From positions 1 through 48,807 of the forward strand of contig NZ_BBYR01000054.1 in the NCBI RefSeq assembly GCF_001293525.1: a stretch of 48,807 bases of DNA. Direction: 5' to 3'. Both the position numbers and the translations under genes were made by a program. This document shows positions 48,435 through 48,807 of this stretch, piece by piece (position 1 is the first letter of the stretch; every line of letters begins with the position of its first letter). The DNA is from Pseudideonella sakaiensis. GTDB lineage: Bacteria; Pseudomonadota; Gammaproteobacteria; Burkholderiales; Burkholderiaceae_C. The notes below the pieces were generated by a model that ran no database searches, was not told the DNA's origin, and saw only the letters and a list, made by a program, of their open reading frames with translations.

Positions 48435-48620
48435 TCAGGCGGCCTTGGCAGCGGCCTTCTTGGCCTTCTTGGCCTTGTGGGCCTTGTGCTTCTTGGCCGG
48501 GGCGGCGACCGACGGGGTCGCGGTGGCGGCCGGCGCGGCCGGGGTGGCGGCCGGAGCGGGGGTCTGGGCGAAGGCGCCGAACGACACGGCGGCGGCGAGG
48601 ATGGCGAGCAGCTTCTTCAT
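48435..48620 (-). CDS. Small exported Lys/Ala-rich protein
   Basis: A 61-residue protein with a Sec signal (MKKLLAILAAAVSFGAFAQ, cleavage after FAQ or AFA near 18-19). The mature part is Ala/Pro/Thr-rich and then strongly basic (KKHKAHKAKKAKKAAAKAA). Composition and size recall acid-shock protein Asr and other histone-like exported peptides, but there is no sequence motif to prove that. AAGGA lies nine bases before the ATG. It converges on rhlE through the shared hairpin. Upstream sequence carries the repeats at 48704-48807. Confidence 0.78.
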   Translation of the reverse strand: MKKLLAILAAAVSFGAFAQTPAPAATPAAPAATATPSVAAPAKKHKAHKAKKAKKAAAKAA

Positions 48621-48703
48621 GATGCTTTTCCTTGAGCGGGCGACCGAAGCGGTCATGTGCCGAAACGCCCCTCCCGCAGGAATGGTTGACAGCGCCCCGC
48701 TCA

Positions 48704-48807
48704 CAAGAAAACGCCGGGCGGCCCCCAAGTTTTCTCGGCCCCCGCGGGGGGCGGGACGGGCAGCGCCCGGCCCTGGGGGCGCTCTCAAGAAAACGCCGGG
48801 CCGCCCC
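48704..48807. repeat. Direct and inverted repeats around AAGAAAACGCCGGG
   Basis: CAAGAAAACGCCGGG followed by SGCCCC occurs at 48704-48725 and 48786-48807 with one mismatch in 22 bases. The first copy is also half of an inverted repeat: AGAAAAC (48706-48712) pairs with GTTTTCT (48729-48735). The second copy ends exactly at the window edge, so its inverted partner is probably just outside. The A/T tracts stand out against GC-rich DNA and look like a dispersed REP-type element. Confidence 0.6.

Overview
The window is very GC-rich chromosomal DNA with dense, mostly protein-coding organisation. Three features together suggest a high-GC betaproteobacterium of the order Burkholderiales (Rubrivivax, Leptothrix, Piscinibacter or Roseateles-like): a Bug/TctC-type orphan solute-binding protein beside a LysR gene, the TAGAAT-type -10 boxes, and several small exported proteins. 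The taxonomic placement is inference; no rRNA or tRNA gene is present to confirm it.

Layout. 1-1432: a truncated Ala/Pro/Asp-rich ORF, a DUF3309 membrane peptide, and a small CxxC protein behind a near-perfect Fur box, closed by an intrinsic terminator. 1500-4440: a lower-GC accessory island holding a decayed IS1595-family transposase, fragments of other genes, and a three-gene operon (unknown protein, Xre/MbcA/ParS-type antitoxin, RES toxin). 4603-10896: a four-gene hydroxy-/sugar-acid operon (Bug receptor, UxaA-family dehydratase, aldehyde dehydrogenase, TtuC-like dehydrogenase) divergent from a LysR regulator. 10936-22120: mostly housekeeping or signalling genes: a Pat-type protein acetyltransferase, DUF454 protein, a regulator with two complete TetR units, a TerB-like protein, an HDOD-GAF protein, TesB thioesterase, a GAF-GGDEF protein and a YbhN-like flippase.

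22317-33695: a divergent catabolic locus. On the minus strand lie TetR, a VOC protein, a 2,6-dihydroxypyridine-hydroxylase-like flavoprotein, a branched-chain-type binding protein and livHMGF. On the plus strand lies a three-subunit molybdenum hydroxylase. A strong inverted repeat sits between them, probably the TetR operator. The gene set fits uptake, ring hydroxylation by a molybdenum enzyme, flavin hydroxylation and a VOC step acting on an N-heteroaromatic or related aromatic compound. This is the best candidate for an undescribed system.

33738-48807: MtfA-like peptidase, a secreted Ser/Thr-rich protein, two paralogous SxGC L,D-transpeptidase-like proteins, a TAXI-type protein, aminopeptidase P, two tiny exported proteins sharing an LPRVxVTGR motif, a large zinc metalloprotease lipoprotein, EttA, an RhlE-type DEAD-box helicase, and a Lys/Ala-rich exported peptide. 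The rhlE leader carries a textbook intrinsic terminator between its promoter and start codon, suggesting attenuation. Repetitive hairpin elements occur at 22183-22266 and at the right edge.
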